64,000 bases of DNA, from contig NZ_JADFFM010000002.1 of NCBI RefSeq assembly GCF_015221995.1, forward strand, positions 372,001 through 436,000, written 5' to 3'. Of this stretch, positions 19,227-28,121 are shown piece by piece (within the stretch, counting starts at the first letter, position 1; every line of letters starts with the position of its first letter). The position numbers were made by a program, and so were the translations under genes. Origin of the DNA: Mucilaginibacter boryungensis (GTDB lineage Bacteria > Bacteroidota > Bacteroidia > Sphingobacteriales > Sphingobacteriaceae). The notes beneath the pieces are model-generated. The model was not told the DNA's origin and searched no databases. It saw nothing but the letters and a program-made list of their open reading frames with translations.

Positions 19227-20117
19227 ATGAAAAGATTATTAAGCATGATATTACCGGTATTGATAACCATAGCGGCCACTGCGCAGGATACAGCCAAGGT
19301 GCCCGCTAAGGTTATTCTTCCGGCTGGTTATAGCGCGCAAATTGATGTGGTTTATACGCGGGTCAATGGTTGGGAGGGCAGGGCCGACCTTTACCTTCCC
19401 GCCAAGGAAAAAGGCCCCTCGCCTATGGTAATTAACATTCATGGCGGCGGCTGGAACCATGGTAAAAAAGAAGAGCAAACCGGTTTTGGAAGTTTTTTTA
19501 AAAAGGGTTACGCCGTGGCTAATATGGAATACCGCCTGGTACAGGCGGCACCCGCCCCTGCTGCCATTGAGGATACCCGATGCATGCTTATTTACATTAT
19601 TGAACATGCTAATGAACTGAATGTGGATGTAAATAAAATTGTGATCATGGGCGGTTCGGCGGGTGCACACCTGGCGTTAATGGCCGGCTTGTTAGAGAAC
19701 GACCATCGCTTTGATACCAACTGCCCCACCAACAAAACCATTAAAGTAGCCGCAATTATTGACCAATACGGCATTGCCGATGTTTGGGATTGGGGCTACG
19801 GCACACATATCACCAGTAAATCGGCCGTTAACTGGCTGGGCGCGCATGCTAAGGACCAGGCTTTCGCACAGTCGGTATCGCCCATTTCTTATGTAAAGAA
19901 AACAAGTCCGCCAACCCTTATTGTGCATGGCGATGCGGACCCGGTGGTACCCTATCAGCAGTCGGTAGATCTGTATAAGAAATTCCAGGACATGGGCGTA
20001 AAGTCGGACTTTTTAACAGTGCCCGGCGGCCAGCACGGCAAGTTTGATCCTGATCAAAAGAAAGTAGTAAGCGCTAAGATCATGGAGTTTTTGAAAAGTG
20101 CAGGCATCCATCAATAA
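19227..20117 (+). CDS. Secreted alpha/beta-hydrolase esterase (BD-FAE/carboxylesterase type)
   Basis: A 296-residue protein with a signal peptide (LSMILPVLITIAATAQ). The oxyanion-hole motif NIHGGGWNHG, the nucleophile elbow GGSAGAHLA, the acid in VHGDADPVVPY and the final GGQHGKF give a complete Ser-Asp-His triad. The enzyme is likely to remove acyl groups from a sugar or oligosaccharide. It lies 13 bp after the PL17 gene and 16 bp before the MFS gene, in the same operon. Bacterial alginate is often O-acetylated, so deacetylation of the oligomer is a reasonable but unproven role. Confidence 0.85.
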   Translation: MKRLLSMILPVLITIAATAQDTAKVPAKVILPAGYSAQIDVVYTRVNGWEGRADLYLPAKEKGPSPMVINIHGGGWNHGKKEEQTGFGSFFKKGYAVANMEYRLVQAAPAPAAIEDTRCMLIYIIEHANELNVDVNKIVIMGGSAGAHLALMAGLLENDHRFDTNCPTNKTIKVAAIIDQYGIADVWDWGYGTHITSKSAVNWLGAHAKDQAFAQSVSPISYVKKTSPPTLIVHGDADPVVPYQQSVDLYKKFQDMGVKSDFLTVPGGQHGKFDPDQKKVVSAKIMEFLKSAGIHQ

Positions 20118-20133
20118 GTAACATCTATCACAC

Positions 20134-21420
20134 ATGAAAATAAAAGGGTTAAGGTGGTTTATTATTGGGCTAATTGGGCTGGCTACGGTTATTAATTATA
20201 TAGACCGCAGCGCCATTAATATTATGTGGCCCTACATTTACCACCAGTTTGGTATTGCGGATGTTGACAACAAAAGAACCTTGGCACTCATCACTACCTT
20301 TTTTATGATAGCCTACGCGCTGGGGCAAACCTTTACCGGCAAGCTGATGGATTCCATTGGTACGCGCAGGGGTATGGCAGTATCTATTGCCGGCTGGAGT
20401 ATTTCCATCGCGCTCCATTCCATTGCGCGGTCTATATTCTCGTTCAATATTTTCCGGTTCTGCCTGGGCTTTTTTGAGGCCGGGAACTGGCCCGGCGCGA
20501 CCAAAAGCAATGCCGAATGGTTCCCGGCTAAGGAACGGGCCATTGCACAGGGGATATTTGGTGCGGGCGCATCGTTAGGTTCGGTTATATCGGCGCCCAT
20601 TATTGCCCTGCTGTTCGTTGCCTTTGGCTGGAAGGTTACTTTTATAATGATTGGCGCTTTGGGCTTGCTTTGGGTTATCCCCTGGCTTATAATTAACAAA
20701 GCCACACCCGATAAACATAACTGGGTTAGCGACGAGGAACGGCAGTATATCTTATCGGACCAGCAAGCAGCGGATAGCCAAACCGCCAACACCACGGTTT
20801 TAACCTGGAAACAGCTGCTGGCATTTAAACAAACCTGGGGCATTATACTAGGCCGCTTTTTTATAGACCCGGTATGGTGGCTTTTTGTAACCTGGCTGCC
20901 TACGTTTTTAAAAGAACAGTTTCATTTTGATATTAAGCAGATAGGCGCTTTTACCTGGGCTCCCTATTTATGTGCCGCTATTGGCAGTTTGCTGGGTGGC
21001 TTTTACTCTTCACAATTAATAAAACGGGGCGTCGACCCCGAGGCCGCGCGTAAAAAGGGTATCACCATTGGCTGCGTATTTATGCTTATTGGCCTTGGCG
21101 GGATAGTTTACACGCTGTCGTCGTTAAAAGATAACCCCATACTGGCCATGGGACTGATTGGCACCGTACTATTTGGCTTCCAGTTTTTAATTGGCAACCT
21201 GCAAACCCTGCCAAGCGATTATTTTAACGGTAAAAATGTGGGCACCGTTGCGGGAATGGGCGGTACGGCAGCCGTTGCCGGGACACTGTTAACCACCTGG
21301 CTGGTACCGGTAATTACCCAAACAAGCTATGTATCATTTTTTGTGCTGGGCGCGGTTTTAGTGCCTATAGCATGGCTGTGTGTAAAGTTTATGAGTTCTA
21401 AAATAAAAATCAATCAATAA
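20134..21420 (+). CDS. MFS hexuronate-type transporter (anion:cation symporter family)
   Basis: A 428-residue inner-membrane protein with about 12 hydrophobic segments. The opening (GLIGLATVINYIDRSAINIMWP), with the first-helix IDR motif, and the loop TGKLMDSIGTRRGMAVSI are typical of ExuT/GudP-like members of the ACS family. PAKERAIAQGIFGAGASLGSVI is a further family mark. It would import the uronate made by the lyase. It sits between the esterase (16 bp) and the SDR (10 bp) in one operon, which matches the alginate catabolic clusters known in marine and soil Bacteroidota. Confidence 0.88.
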   Translation: MKIKGLRWFIIGLIGLATVINYIDRSAINIMWPYIYHQFGIADVDNKRTLALITTFFMIAYALGQTFTGKLMDSIGTRRGMAVSIAGWSISIALHSIARSIFSFNIFRFCLGFFEAGNWPGATKSNAEWFPAKERAIAQGIFGAGASLGSVISAPIIALLFVAFGWKVTFIMIGALGLLWVIPWLIINKATPDKHNWVSDEERQYILSDQQAADSQTANTTVLTWKQLLAFKQTWGIILGRFFIDPVWWLFVTWLPTFLKEQFHFDIKQIGAFTWAPYLCAAIGSLLGGFYSSQLIKRGVDPEAARKKGITIGCVFMLIGLGGIVYTLSSLKDNPILAMGLIGTVLFGFQFLIGNLQTLPSDYFNGKNVGTVAGMGGTAAVAGTLLTTWLVPVITQTSYVSFFVLGAVLVPIAWLCVKFMSSKIKINQ

Positions 21421-21430
21421 TAAAATTAAT

Positions 21431-22183
21431 ATGCGTTTAAAAAACAAAGTTGCCATTGTAACCGGTGGCGCCAGGGATATAGGCAGGGCGGTATCGCTGC
21501 AGCTGGCCCGCGAGGGCGCTAAAGTAGTAGTGAATTACTTTAACGATGAAGAGAAGGCCAAAGATACACTTGCCCTTATTAAAGCCGAGGGCGGCGAAGC
21601 CACCATAGTGTACGGTAACATGACCCTGGCTGCCGATGTAGCCAACCTTATTGCCAAAACAAAAGAGGCTTATGGCGAGGAAATACACATTTTGGTAAAT
21701 GTTGCCGGGGGACTGGTGGCCCGCAAAAAACTGCTGGAAATGGACGAGGATTTTTGGGACCAGGTGATCAACCTTAACCTTAAATCGGTTTTTTTGGCTT
21801 GCAAAGCCACGGTGCCTTTTATGCCTAAGGGATCAACTATTATTAACTTTTCATCGTTGGCTGGGCGCGATGGCGGGGGGCCGGGAGCAAGCGCTTATGC
21901 CACCTCTAAAGGCGCTATCATGACTTTCACCCGGTCATTAGCCAAAGAATTGGGCCCCGAAGGTATCCGTGTAAACGCGGTAGCGCCAGGATTGATAGCC
22001 ACTACTTTCCATGATGTTTTCAGTTCGGCACAAGGTCGCGCCAATACCAGCAACGCTACACCATTACGCCGCGAAGGCGCCGCCGAGGAAGTAGCCGACC
22101 TAGTGGCTTACCTTGCATCAGATTCCTCATCGTTTATTACGGGAACTAATATTGATATTAACGGCGGCTTAGCATTTTCCTAA
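21431..22183 (+). CDS. Short-chain dehydrogenase/reductase, candidate DEH (uronate) reductase
   Basis: A 250-residue classical SDR. The nucleotide motif TGGARDIGRA is at the N-terminus, NVAGG marks the central strand, and the catalytic Ser (NFSSLAGRDG) and Tyr-x3-Lys (SAYATSKGA) are present. The tail GTNIDINGGLAFS is typical. In alginate clusters an SDR reduces 4-deoxy-erythro-hexoseulose uronate (DEH) to 2-keto-3-deoxygluconate. The gene is the last of the operon behind the permease, which supports that role. KDG kinase and aldolase genes are absent from the window and would have to be elsewhere. Confidence 0.85.
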   Translation: MRLKNKVAIVTGGARDIGRAVSLQLAREGAKVVVNYFNDEEKAKDTLALIKAEGGEATIVYGNMTLAADVANLIAKTKEAYGEEIHILVNVAGGLVARKKLLEMDEDFWDQVINLNLKSVFLACKATVPFMPKGSTIINFSSLAGRDGGGPGASAYATSKGAIMTFTRSLAKELGPEGIRVNAVAPGLIATTFHDVFSSAQGRANTSNATPLRREGAAEEVADLVAYLASDSSSFITGTNIDINGGLAFS

Positions 22184-22195
22184 GTAATTATTATT

Positions 22196-22223
22196 ACAGG
22201 TATCCCGTTACCGGGATACCTGT
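22196..22223. terminator. Hairpin between convergent SDR and 735-aa genes
   Basis: A perfect 12-bp inverted repeat (ACAGGTATCCCG with its complement) around a TTAC loop, 12 bp after the SDR stop and 16 bp from the end of the facing gene. The T-run is weak, but the stem is strong enough to serve both strands. Confidence 0.75.
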
Positions 22224-22238
22224 ATATAAGAACCAAGC

Positions 22239-24446
22239 CTATTTCCAATCGATATGAATTTGGCTGTCGCCGGCCACCGTAAATTCCAGGTGCCCATCTT
22301 TCAGCTTTTTGCCGGTCAGCTTTTCGTTGCTTCCTTTAATCGTCACCGTAAAATCCGGCAATTTCCCTTTGTCAGTTTTAACCAGCATCAAACGGCAGGT
22401 TTGCCGTGGATCGCCCGCCAGTGTAAAATTGACCGGGCGATGTTTTTTAGGGGAAAACCCATAAGTTGGATAATCGGTATAGATCATAAACGGCTCGCCA
22501 GGCACCTGCATGTAATGTCGCGGCAGTATACCGAACGCGTTACCCGCGCCATACACTTCCTGTCCCACCTCGCCCGACTTTTCCCAGCCATCATGCATAT
22601 CCTCCAAAGCTATCCACAGGTTAGGGTCAAGCTCGCCGGTCTTCACGTTTTCCGATAGCATTTCCTTTGGTAATTTTGGTGGATAATAGTACACGGCCCG
22701 TTCTACCACATAACGGATATATTCGGCCATCAGCAGGCGTACAGACGGAAGGATCTCCTGCCCTTCGGCATGCCGCAGGTAATCGTGGAAAGCGCAGAAA
22801 ACTTCCTCTTCTTCATAAACCGCGGTATAAGGCGCGTCGCTAAGCGGATACAAAGCAAAAAACGTTGGGAAATTTACCCCGTGGCCGTAGTTGCAATCCC
22901 ATAGCTTGGTGTTTTTAAATACATTAGCCAGGCAAAGGTAGCTCAGTTCTTTATAAAGTTCTTTTTTGGTGATTTTATATAAGCGCAATAAGGCCCCGGC
23001 AGAGAAAGCGGTATTATTGGCCTGGTAAAACAGTTCGAAGCCCAGTCCCTGTAATTTTTGCGCCGCCCTTTCCGCCTCGGCCAGGTAGCGTTTATTACCT
23101 GTCAGTTCCCAGGCCTGCAGCATCACGTGGGCATATAGTCCCGGCACATCTTTTTCGCCCCCTTTACCCGGTTGCGTTTCTGCCTTTATTACCTCCAAGG
23201 TATCCATTTTGTAAAATACCGGCCAGGTATAATCAAAATGCTTAGCCACTTTTATCGCAAATTCCAAAGAATCAAGGAACAATTTTTCGGCCGTCTTCTC
23301 CCCCTTCAGCGCCAACCTTGACAAGTTAAGCAAAGGGTGGTTTAGGTACCACGAATCCATGACCAGCGGTTTCTTATGCTCCTCCTCCCCCTTCATCTGA
23401 TCGGCTGTTTTAGGATGCCAGCGCATAATAGTGCCGTATTTCTCCGAATAAAAAGCGGGCAAACCATCTTTTACCTTTTTCATAACCGACAGTTGCGACT
23501 CGTTCCATTCTACGTAATCCACCAGCGGCAATAACACCGCTAATTGCACCATAATCTCGGGCGGAGTGGCATAGTCGCACACATAGGCGTTGAAATAGTG
23601 GTTGCCATCTACCTGCGCCCAGCAGCCGGGACTATCCATCAGGTCATCTAATCCTTTTTGCAGGATATCCGGCCAATGCTTGTAAGTAGTATCGGGCTTT
23701 GGCATGGCCAGGTAAATGGTTGCCAGTAGGTCTAAGTACTGCTGTATCATCGCGGCCTCATTATCCGGTACGTTTTCGTCAAAGGCCACAAAAGCATCGC
23801 TTAGCGTATACACCTTGCCAGCTTCCAGCGCTTTGTTTTTTATGGTTGGCGGCAGTGCAAAACCAATTTCAGGCCATTCGCCCCCTACGGTATCCGCTGC
23901 AGAAGTTTCTGTCTGCTGGTTGTAGTCGGCCAGTGCTGTCAGGTTCTGCAGGTAGAAGACGGCCCCTGCCTTCGGCCTGGTCAGGTGAAAGTACAATTGG
24001 CCCGAACGCGCGCCTACCTGGCTGGCTATCACTTTTCCTTCCGCCAGTATGTCGCTGCCTACTGCCCCCAGCGGCACAATGTCCCGCGGCCAAAACGGAA
24101 ATAGCAATGGCGCTTTTGGTTTTAAGGTAGTTGTATAGCGCAACACCGGTTGTTCTTCCGTGGGTAGCACCAGTTTTACTTCGTAATCGCCCAGCAAGCA
24201 TTTGATTTTGAATGTAACCTGTCCGTTCGACTCGCGGAACTGCACATCAAGCTTGTCGTTCGGCGAATACGCCAGCCTGAAAGCAATCCGGCTGCCTTTC
24301 GGCCAGGCGACCACCAGCCAGCACGATTCCTCAAGATGATATATCTTAAACGAATAGCCAATTGCTGCTTGTTCAAAAATAGGTTTCCTGTTTGCGACGT
24401 TTAACGCCGCGTTTGTGTTTAAAATCCATGGTGATGTTGCATTCAT
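22239..24446 (-). CDS. Unknown 735-residue protein, probably an alpha/alpha-barrel enzyme
   Basis: I do not recognise this family. There is no signal peptide, so it appears cytoplasmic. The first ~220 residues look beta-rich. The middle (about 240-620) is helical with repeated aromatic and acidic residues (HWPDILQKGLDDL, MRWHPKTADQM, VMDSWYLNHPLLNLSRLALKGEKTAEK, HVMLQAWELTGNKRYLAEAERAAQKL), which suits an (alpha/alpha)6 toroid as in glycan hydrolases and lyases. The end (about 660-735) is again beta. It faces the oligo-alginate operon across a shared hairpin and is isolated on the other side. An intracellular sugar-processing role is plausible, but not shown. Confidence 0.6.
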   Translation of the reverse strand: MNATSPWILNTNAALNVANRKPIFEQAAIGYSFKIYHLEESCWLVVAWPKGSRIAFRLAYSPNDKLDVQFRESNGQVTFKIKCLLGDYEVKLVLPTEEQPVLRYTTTLKPKAPLLFPFWPRDIVPLGAVGSDILAEGKVIASQVGARSGQLYFHLTRPKAGAVFYLQNLTALADYNQQTETSAADTVGGEWPEIGFALPPTIKNKALEAGKVYTLSDAFVAFDENVPDNEAAMIQQYLDLLATIYLAMPKPDTTYKHWPDILQKGLDDLMDSPGCWAQVDGNHYFNAYVCDYATPPEIMVQLAVLLPLVDYVEWNESQLSVMKKVKDGLPAFYSEKYGTIMRWHPKTADQMKGEEEHKKPLVMDSWYLNHPLLNLSRLALKGEKTAEKLFLDSLEFAIKVAKHFDYTWPVFYKMDTLEVIKAETQPGKGGEKDVPGLYAHVMLQAWELTGNKRYLAEAERAAQKLQGLGFELFYQANNTAFSAGALLRLYKITKKELYKELSYLCLANVFKNTKLWDCNYGHGVNFPTFFALYPLSDAPYTAVYEEEEVFCAFHDYLRHAEGQEILPSVRLLMAEYIRYVVERAVYYYPPKLPKEMLSENVKTGELDPNLWIALEDMHDGWEKSGEVGQEVYGAGNAFGILPRHYMQVPGEPFMIYTDYPTYGFSPKKHRPVNFTLAGDPRQTCRLMLVKTDKGKLPDFTVTIKGSNEKLTGKKLKDGHLEFTVAGDSQIHIDWK

Positions 24447-24875
24447 ATAAGTGTCTGTTATCGATAAAATTTCCTAATAGGCTATATATTTAATTAGAAA
24501 AATAATCTCTATATAATACCTTAATCCTGAATTTATGTTTCACAACCGGGAAGATTTATCACCGAAAATCATAACTTTTCGGACACGACCGGCTCCCGGG
24601 CAGATGGCTCTGCCGGGTCAATAATGCATTTAACCAAAAGTTAAATTAGACGGGCACTAAACGTCACAAAAAACCCGTGAGCTGTGGCCGATGGGGTAAC
24701 TGCATTGTAACAAAACCGGAATATCCTGATGGAAATTTGCCAGCCGGGGATACGCCCGATCACTTGCTAAACCAGATGAAAAAGGGGCGCCAAAAATTCT
24801 TAAAAACTCGAAAAAAGCCGCAAAAAGGCGTTATAATTATTAATAATTATTCATTTTATTCGATAAGGTGCGTAC
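24447..24875. other. 429-bp intergenic region with two hairpins
   Basis: No convincing gene. It separates the 735-residue gene and the FAD/Rieske gene, both on the minus strand, so it should hold the promoter of the former. Two inverted repeats are visible: CCGAAAA/TTTTCGG (24562-24582) and a bulged CCCGGGCAGA/TCTGCCGGG hairpin (24595-24618). The reading frame at 24677-24886 looks accidental. Confidence 0.5.
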
Positions 24876-26411
24876 CTATCCTGTAATTTTTGGCAAGCCT
24901 TTGGTTGCGGGACCAGTCAGCACGGTACCGTCAATATCGTAGCGGGCACCATGGCAAGGGCAGTCCCATGTTTTCTCGGAGCTGTTCCAATTCACAATAC
25001 ATTTGGCATGCGTGCAAACCGGACTCAAAGCATGAATAACCCCGTCTTCGTCCCTATAGGCGGCTATTTTTTCGCCGTCTACTTCCACTACTTTGCCCGT
25101 ACCCGGTTTAATCCTTTGTAATGAATCTGTTTCATGGATATTAATGCGGTCAGCCACAAAATGATAGGCCACATCGGCATTTTCCTTCACAAACTCGCTA
25201 AAACCATCTATCGGTTTCAGGCGGGAAGGGCTGAACAGATCGGCATAGGCATTTGCTTTTCCCAGCACCAGGTCGCTTAGTATTTTAGCCGACACACTGC
25301 CCAGCATCATTCCGTTACCATTGTAGCCGGTTGCACAGTAAACACCATCAGCTGCAAAGGGCATTTGCCCAACATAGGGCAAGCCATCAACAGGGATATA
25401 ATATTGAGATGACCATTGGTATTTAACCGAGGAAACCTGATAATATTTACGGATATATTTTTCAAGATCGGCGAAAGCCTTTTCCGGATCCTCATGCGCG
25501 GTTTTATGGTCCAGGCCGCCTACAAGCAGCAATTGCTGCCCCTCAATAGTATGGGTGCGAACATAATGGTACGGGTCCTGCATGTCGTAGATCAGGGCAT
25601 CAGGATATTTCCCGCTCTTTAATTTAACCGCCATAACATAGCTGCGGTAAGGCGCGCATTCAAAATTGAACACATTGATATTGGGTGGCATATGTGTAGC
25701 GTAGATCACTTTTTTAGCCCGAACACTAACACCCGCTGCTTCAGCAACATGAATGCCATCCCCGCTATCCAGTTTTTCTATTTTGGTATTTTCCATAATA
25801 ATGCCACCAGCTGCCAGATAGGCTTTTTGTAATCCCTGCAGGTATTTTAAAGGATGAAATTGGGCTTGTCCGTCAAATTGTAGGGCTCGGGTATAGGGTA
25901 CAGGCGTCGGTACCTGTTCGGCATACTGAACGGCAATACCAACCTTAAGCGAACCTTCATATATTTCATCCAGCTGCTGGTCCTGCTTTTCATCTTCGGC
26001 ATATATATAGCCTGGTTTGCTTTCGTAATCGCAATCGATCCGATAATCGTCAATATTCGATTTGATTAGGGCGAAACCCTCGTTAATAGCATCGGCAAAC
26101 AGCTGGGCGCCTTCTTCGCCAAAGGCACTTTCCGCCTGTTTATAGGTAGTATCGGCAAACGTATTGATATGGGCACTTGTCCCGCCCGTTGTCCCGAAAC
26201 CAACACTATGGGCCTCGGCAATGATGGTTTTCTTGCCGGCGTTTTGCAACAATAACGCAGCAGTCAGGCCGGTGATCCCGCCGCCTACTATCAGGCAATC
26301 ATATAAAATATCTGCTTTATTGTCATAAACCTTGGAGATACTTGCATTCAAACCTGCCTGCCAGGCGCTTTCATTTTCTCCGTCTCTTTGGATATTATTT
26401 GCAGTGGTCAT
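24876..26411 (-). CDS. FAD-dependent oxidoreductase with C-terminal Rieske [2Fe-2S] domain
   Basis: A 511-residue protein. The N-terminal dinucleotide motif LIVGGGITGLTAALLLQNAG is followed by a DAO-type (glycine/D-amino-acid oxidase-like) domain with GFGTTGGTSAHIN and the second FAD segment GLPYVGQMPFAADGVYCATGYNGNG. From about residue 425 a Rieske domain carries the cluster ligands CTH and CPCH (Cys-x-His ... Cys-x2-His). Such fusions are known in many bacteria and probably pass electrons from a small amine or similar donor to a soluble acceptor; the substrate is unknown. It stands beside stress-type genes (small membrane protein, Hsp20) but is not in an operon with them. Confidence 0.88.
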   Translation of the reverse strand: MTTANNIQRDGENESAWQAGLNASISKVYDNKADILYDCLIVGGGITGLTAALLLQNAGKKTIIAEAHSVGFGTTGGTSAHINTFADTTYKQAESAFGEEGAQLFADAINEGFALIKSNIDDYRIDCDYESKPGYIYAEDEKQDQQLDEIYEGSLKVGIAVQYAEQVPTPVPYTRALQFDGQAQFHPLKYLQGLQKAYLAAGGIIMENTKIEKLDSGDGIHVAEAAGVSVRAKKVIYATHMPPNINVFNFECAPYRSYVMAVKLKSGKYPDALIYDMQDPYHYVRTHTIEGQQLLLVGGLDHKTAHEDPEKAFADLEKYIRKYYQVSSVKYQWSSQYYIPVDGLPYVGQMPFAADGVYCATGYNGNGMMLGSVSAKILSDLVLGKANAYADLFSPSRLKPIDGFSEFVKENADVAYHFVADRINIHETDSLQRIKPGTGKVVEVDGEKIAAYRDEDGVIHALSPVCTHAKCIVNWNSSEKTWDCPCHGARYDIDGTVLTGPATKGLPKITG

Positions 26412-26670
26412 GTTTTTATAGTTTACTTAACTAATACAATAATATCTACCTACTGTTTGCTTTTATACTTCCCAAACCTGTTAATAGAATATATCCTATT
26501 TTTAACTTAAAAGAAACAACAGGACATTATTACTGTCCTGAATAATGCGCTAAATCTTGTTTTTTATACAGGTTTATATGGCTGATGGTCTAATAATTTA
26601 GCTTCATATCGTTATGGTATTCAATTTGCAGGTAATTAAACATCTGCTAACCATTAAAAAAGAAAAGCAT

Positions 26671-26829
26671 ATGAGATCATTACTGTATATCATAGCTGTC
26701 ATCCTGATCATAGGCTGGGCTATCGGAACTTTCGCCTATTCAGCAGGCGGTTTAATACATGTTTTATTGGTAATCGCGATCATTTCGCTGATCCTTGGAT
26801 TCATCAGGGGCGACACGACCACCGTATAA
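26671..26829 (+). CDS. Small lmo0937-type membrane protein
   Basis: A 52-residue protein starting at the ATG at 26671. A longer frame from 26614 adds a polar leader with no likely start signal. It is almost wholly hydrophobic, with two segments (LLYIIAVILIIGWAIGTFAY and HVLLVIAIISLILGFIRG) and an RGD-containing end. This pattern fits the lmo0937 family of tiny membrane proteins, common in Bacteroidota and often linked to stress responses. A purine-rich stretch (AAAAAAGAAAAG) precedes the start. A terminator follows 10 bp later. Confidence 0.75.
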   Translation: MRSLLYIIAVILIIGWAIGTFAYSAGGLIHVLLVIAIISLILGFIRGDTTTV

Positions 26830-26839
26830 ACTATAAGTT

Positions 26840-26870
26840 AACCCGGTTTGTAATTCAAACCGGGTTTTTA
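26840..26870 (+). terminator. Terminator after the lmo0937-type gene
   Basis: An 11-bp perfect stem (AACCCGGTTTG with its complement, 26840-26850/26856-26866) and a TAATT loop, followed by T's. Confidence 0.85.
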
Positions 26871-26904
26871 TTTATTTAATCCTAATTTTAATATAGTCGT
26901 AAAA

Positions 26905-26937
26905 CAAAAAGACCGCCAATAAATGGCGGTCTTTTTG
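26905..26937. terminator. Bidirectional terminator before the Hsp20 stop
   Basis: A 14-bp perfect stem (26905-26918 with 26924-26937) that begins with five A's and ends with five T's, so it can act for the minus-strand Hsp20 gene and also for read-through from the plus strand. Confidence 0.85.
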
Positions 26938-26960
26938 TTGAAATTTCGTTATTATTATTA

Positions 26961-27392
26961 TTATTTTAATTCGATCTGTCGGCTCACTGTCTTGGCCTCT
27001 TCTTTTTTTGCGACATCAATTTTCAGGATACCATCTTCGTAAGCTGCTTCGATGTTCGCCTGATCAGCCAGTTCGGGCAGGGTAAATGAGCGGACAAAAG
27101 AGCTGTAGCTATATTCCCGCTTATTGTACTTACGGTCATTGTTCTCTACTTGTTGCTCTACAGAAATATTTAGCTGGTTGTCATCCACACTGATCTTAAA
27201 ATCTTGTTTTTTCAATCCCGGTGCGGCCAGTTCAATATGATAATGATCTGCCGATTCGCTGATGTTCACCGCTGGTACGCGGGTCACCATCCGGTCGTTA
27301 AAGAATGTGTCGTTAAAAATCGATTCAAAAACGTCATTAAAGCCTGGCAATAATGCGTTGTTGGCTTTGTTGTTAAATTTAACCAATGTCAT
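26961..27392 (-). CDS. Hsp20/alpha-crystallin small heat-shock protein
   Basis: A 143-residue protein from the ATG at 27392. The upstream AAGGAG seven bases before that ATG is a rare clear ribosome-binding site and decides against the longer frame to 27434. The alpha-crystallin domain (about 35-140) has PAVNISESADHYHIELAAPGL and the closing YEDGILKIDVAK, with the conserved GxLxI-type motif. The N-terminal arm contains FESIFNDTFFND. It is an ATP-independent chaperone that holds unfolding proteins. The single gene ends at a strong hairpin. Confidence 0.93.
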   Translation of the reverse strand: MTLVKFNNKANNALLPGFNDVFESIFNDTFFNDRMVTRVPAVNISESADHYHIELAAPGLKKQDFKISVDDNQLNISVEQQVENNDRKYNKREYSYSSFVRSFTLPELADQANIEAAYEDGILKIDVAKKEEAKTVSRQIELK

Positions 27393-27581
27393 GGCCTTTC
27401 TCCTTAAAAAAATTTCTAAAAAATAATTGAACAATGAATTTATTAAATTTTGGATTGATGTCCAGTTAACTTTTTACAAGTCGTATGCCAAATCTCAGTC
27501 ACCGATTAATATGGCAGCTTAGAGGAAAAATCGACAGCTCCCAAGTGAAAAATTTTCAGTCAGGTGTCAATTTTTCAGCGC

Positions 27582-27872
27582 TTAACCACCTTCAAGCGCC
27601 AGGTTTTTAAACACATCCCGCGTAATAATACGGCCGTTAATAGCAATATCATCGATGGTACAATGTAATATCTGGATCGGTAGCGGGATGCCATTCCTCA
27701 TTTCGGTAAAGTCCATATGTAAAATTGATTTTTCCGATACCGAATCGGTCCCTTTTAACTGGCTAAAAATCGCTATTGCCTTTTCCCGGTTGTTACCCAA
27801 ATAAAAGGTACCATATGTTTCGAAACCCAGGGGAGTTTTAATGTGCAGGTCGATATAATACTTGGTTTCCAT
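27582..27872 (-). CDS. Small conserved-looking hypothetical protein
   Basis: A 96-residue soluble protein that I do not recognise. It opens METKYYIDLHIKTPLGFETYG, with an alternating pattern suggesting a beta hairpin, then a helix NREKAIAIFSQLKG and a second strand pair (ILHMDFTEMRNGIPLPIQILHCTID). Codon use is like its neighbours. It lies 190 bp upstream of the Hsp20 gene on the same strand and 200 bp from the divergent amino-sugar operon. No function can be assigned. Confidence 0.6.
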   Translation of the reverse strand: METKYYIDLHIKTPLGFETYGTFYLGNNREKAIAIFSQLKGTDSVSEKSILHMDFTEMRNGIPLPIQILHCTIDDIAINGRIITRDVFKNLALEGG

Positions 27873-28044
27873 ATGAAGTATTTGAATAATTTAAACCTTT
27901 AGAACGTTAAACTATTACAAACTTTATTCCATCCCTTCAAATTTCACACATCTGATCTAAGAATTTGCGCCGACTTACAGCTAATCTTTAGTGTTCCAAT
28001 TTTAATTACTCAACAGTTTTCTCATCCTGTTTTTTTAGATACAT

Positions 28045-28074
28045 TTTGCGATAATATATATTTTTATATATTTG
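28045..28074 (+). promoter_or_regulatory. Promoter of the amino-sugar operon (TTTG-N18-TATATTTG)
   Basis: A -33 TTTG (28045-28048) and a -7 TATATTTG (28067-28074), 18 bases apart, fit the Bacteroidota promoter consensus. The next bases form the GTGTACGTAAACG operator-like site, placed over the expected transcription start. Confidence 0.65.
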
Positions 28075-28086
28075 TGTACGTAAACG
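28074..28086 (+). promoter_or_regulatory. Operator-like site A (GTGTACGTAAACG)
   Basis: Related to three other sites in the window (35868, 45125, 50842) with the shared core TACGTA. It begins at the last base of the -7 box, a position suited to repression of the GH84 operon. Confidence 0.5.
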
Positions 28087-28121
28087 TTCAGCATTATTTA
28101 TCGTATTTTATCTTCTTAATT

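Noticed and set aside
24677-24886. Possible 69-residue gene in the 24.4-24.9 kb spacer
   Set aside because: Its composition is unlike its neighbours, it has no likely fold or signal, and its end overlaps the real FAD/Rieske gene.
26949-26966. TTATTATTATTATTATT run as a microsatellite switch
   Set aside because: Most of it is between the terminator and the Hsp20 stop; it cannot change an expressed reading frame in a useful way.
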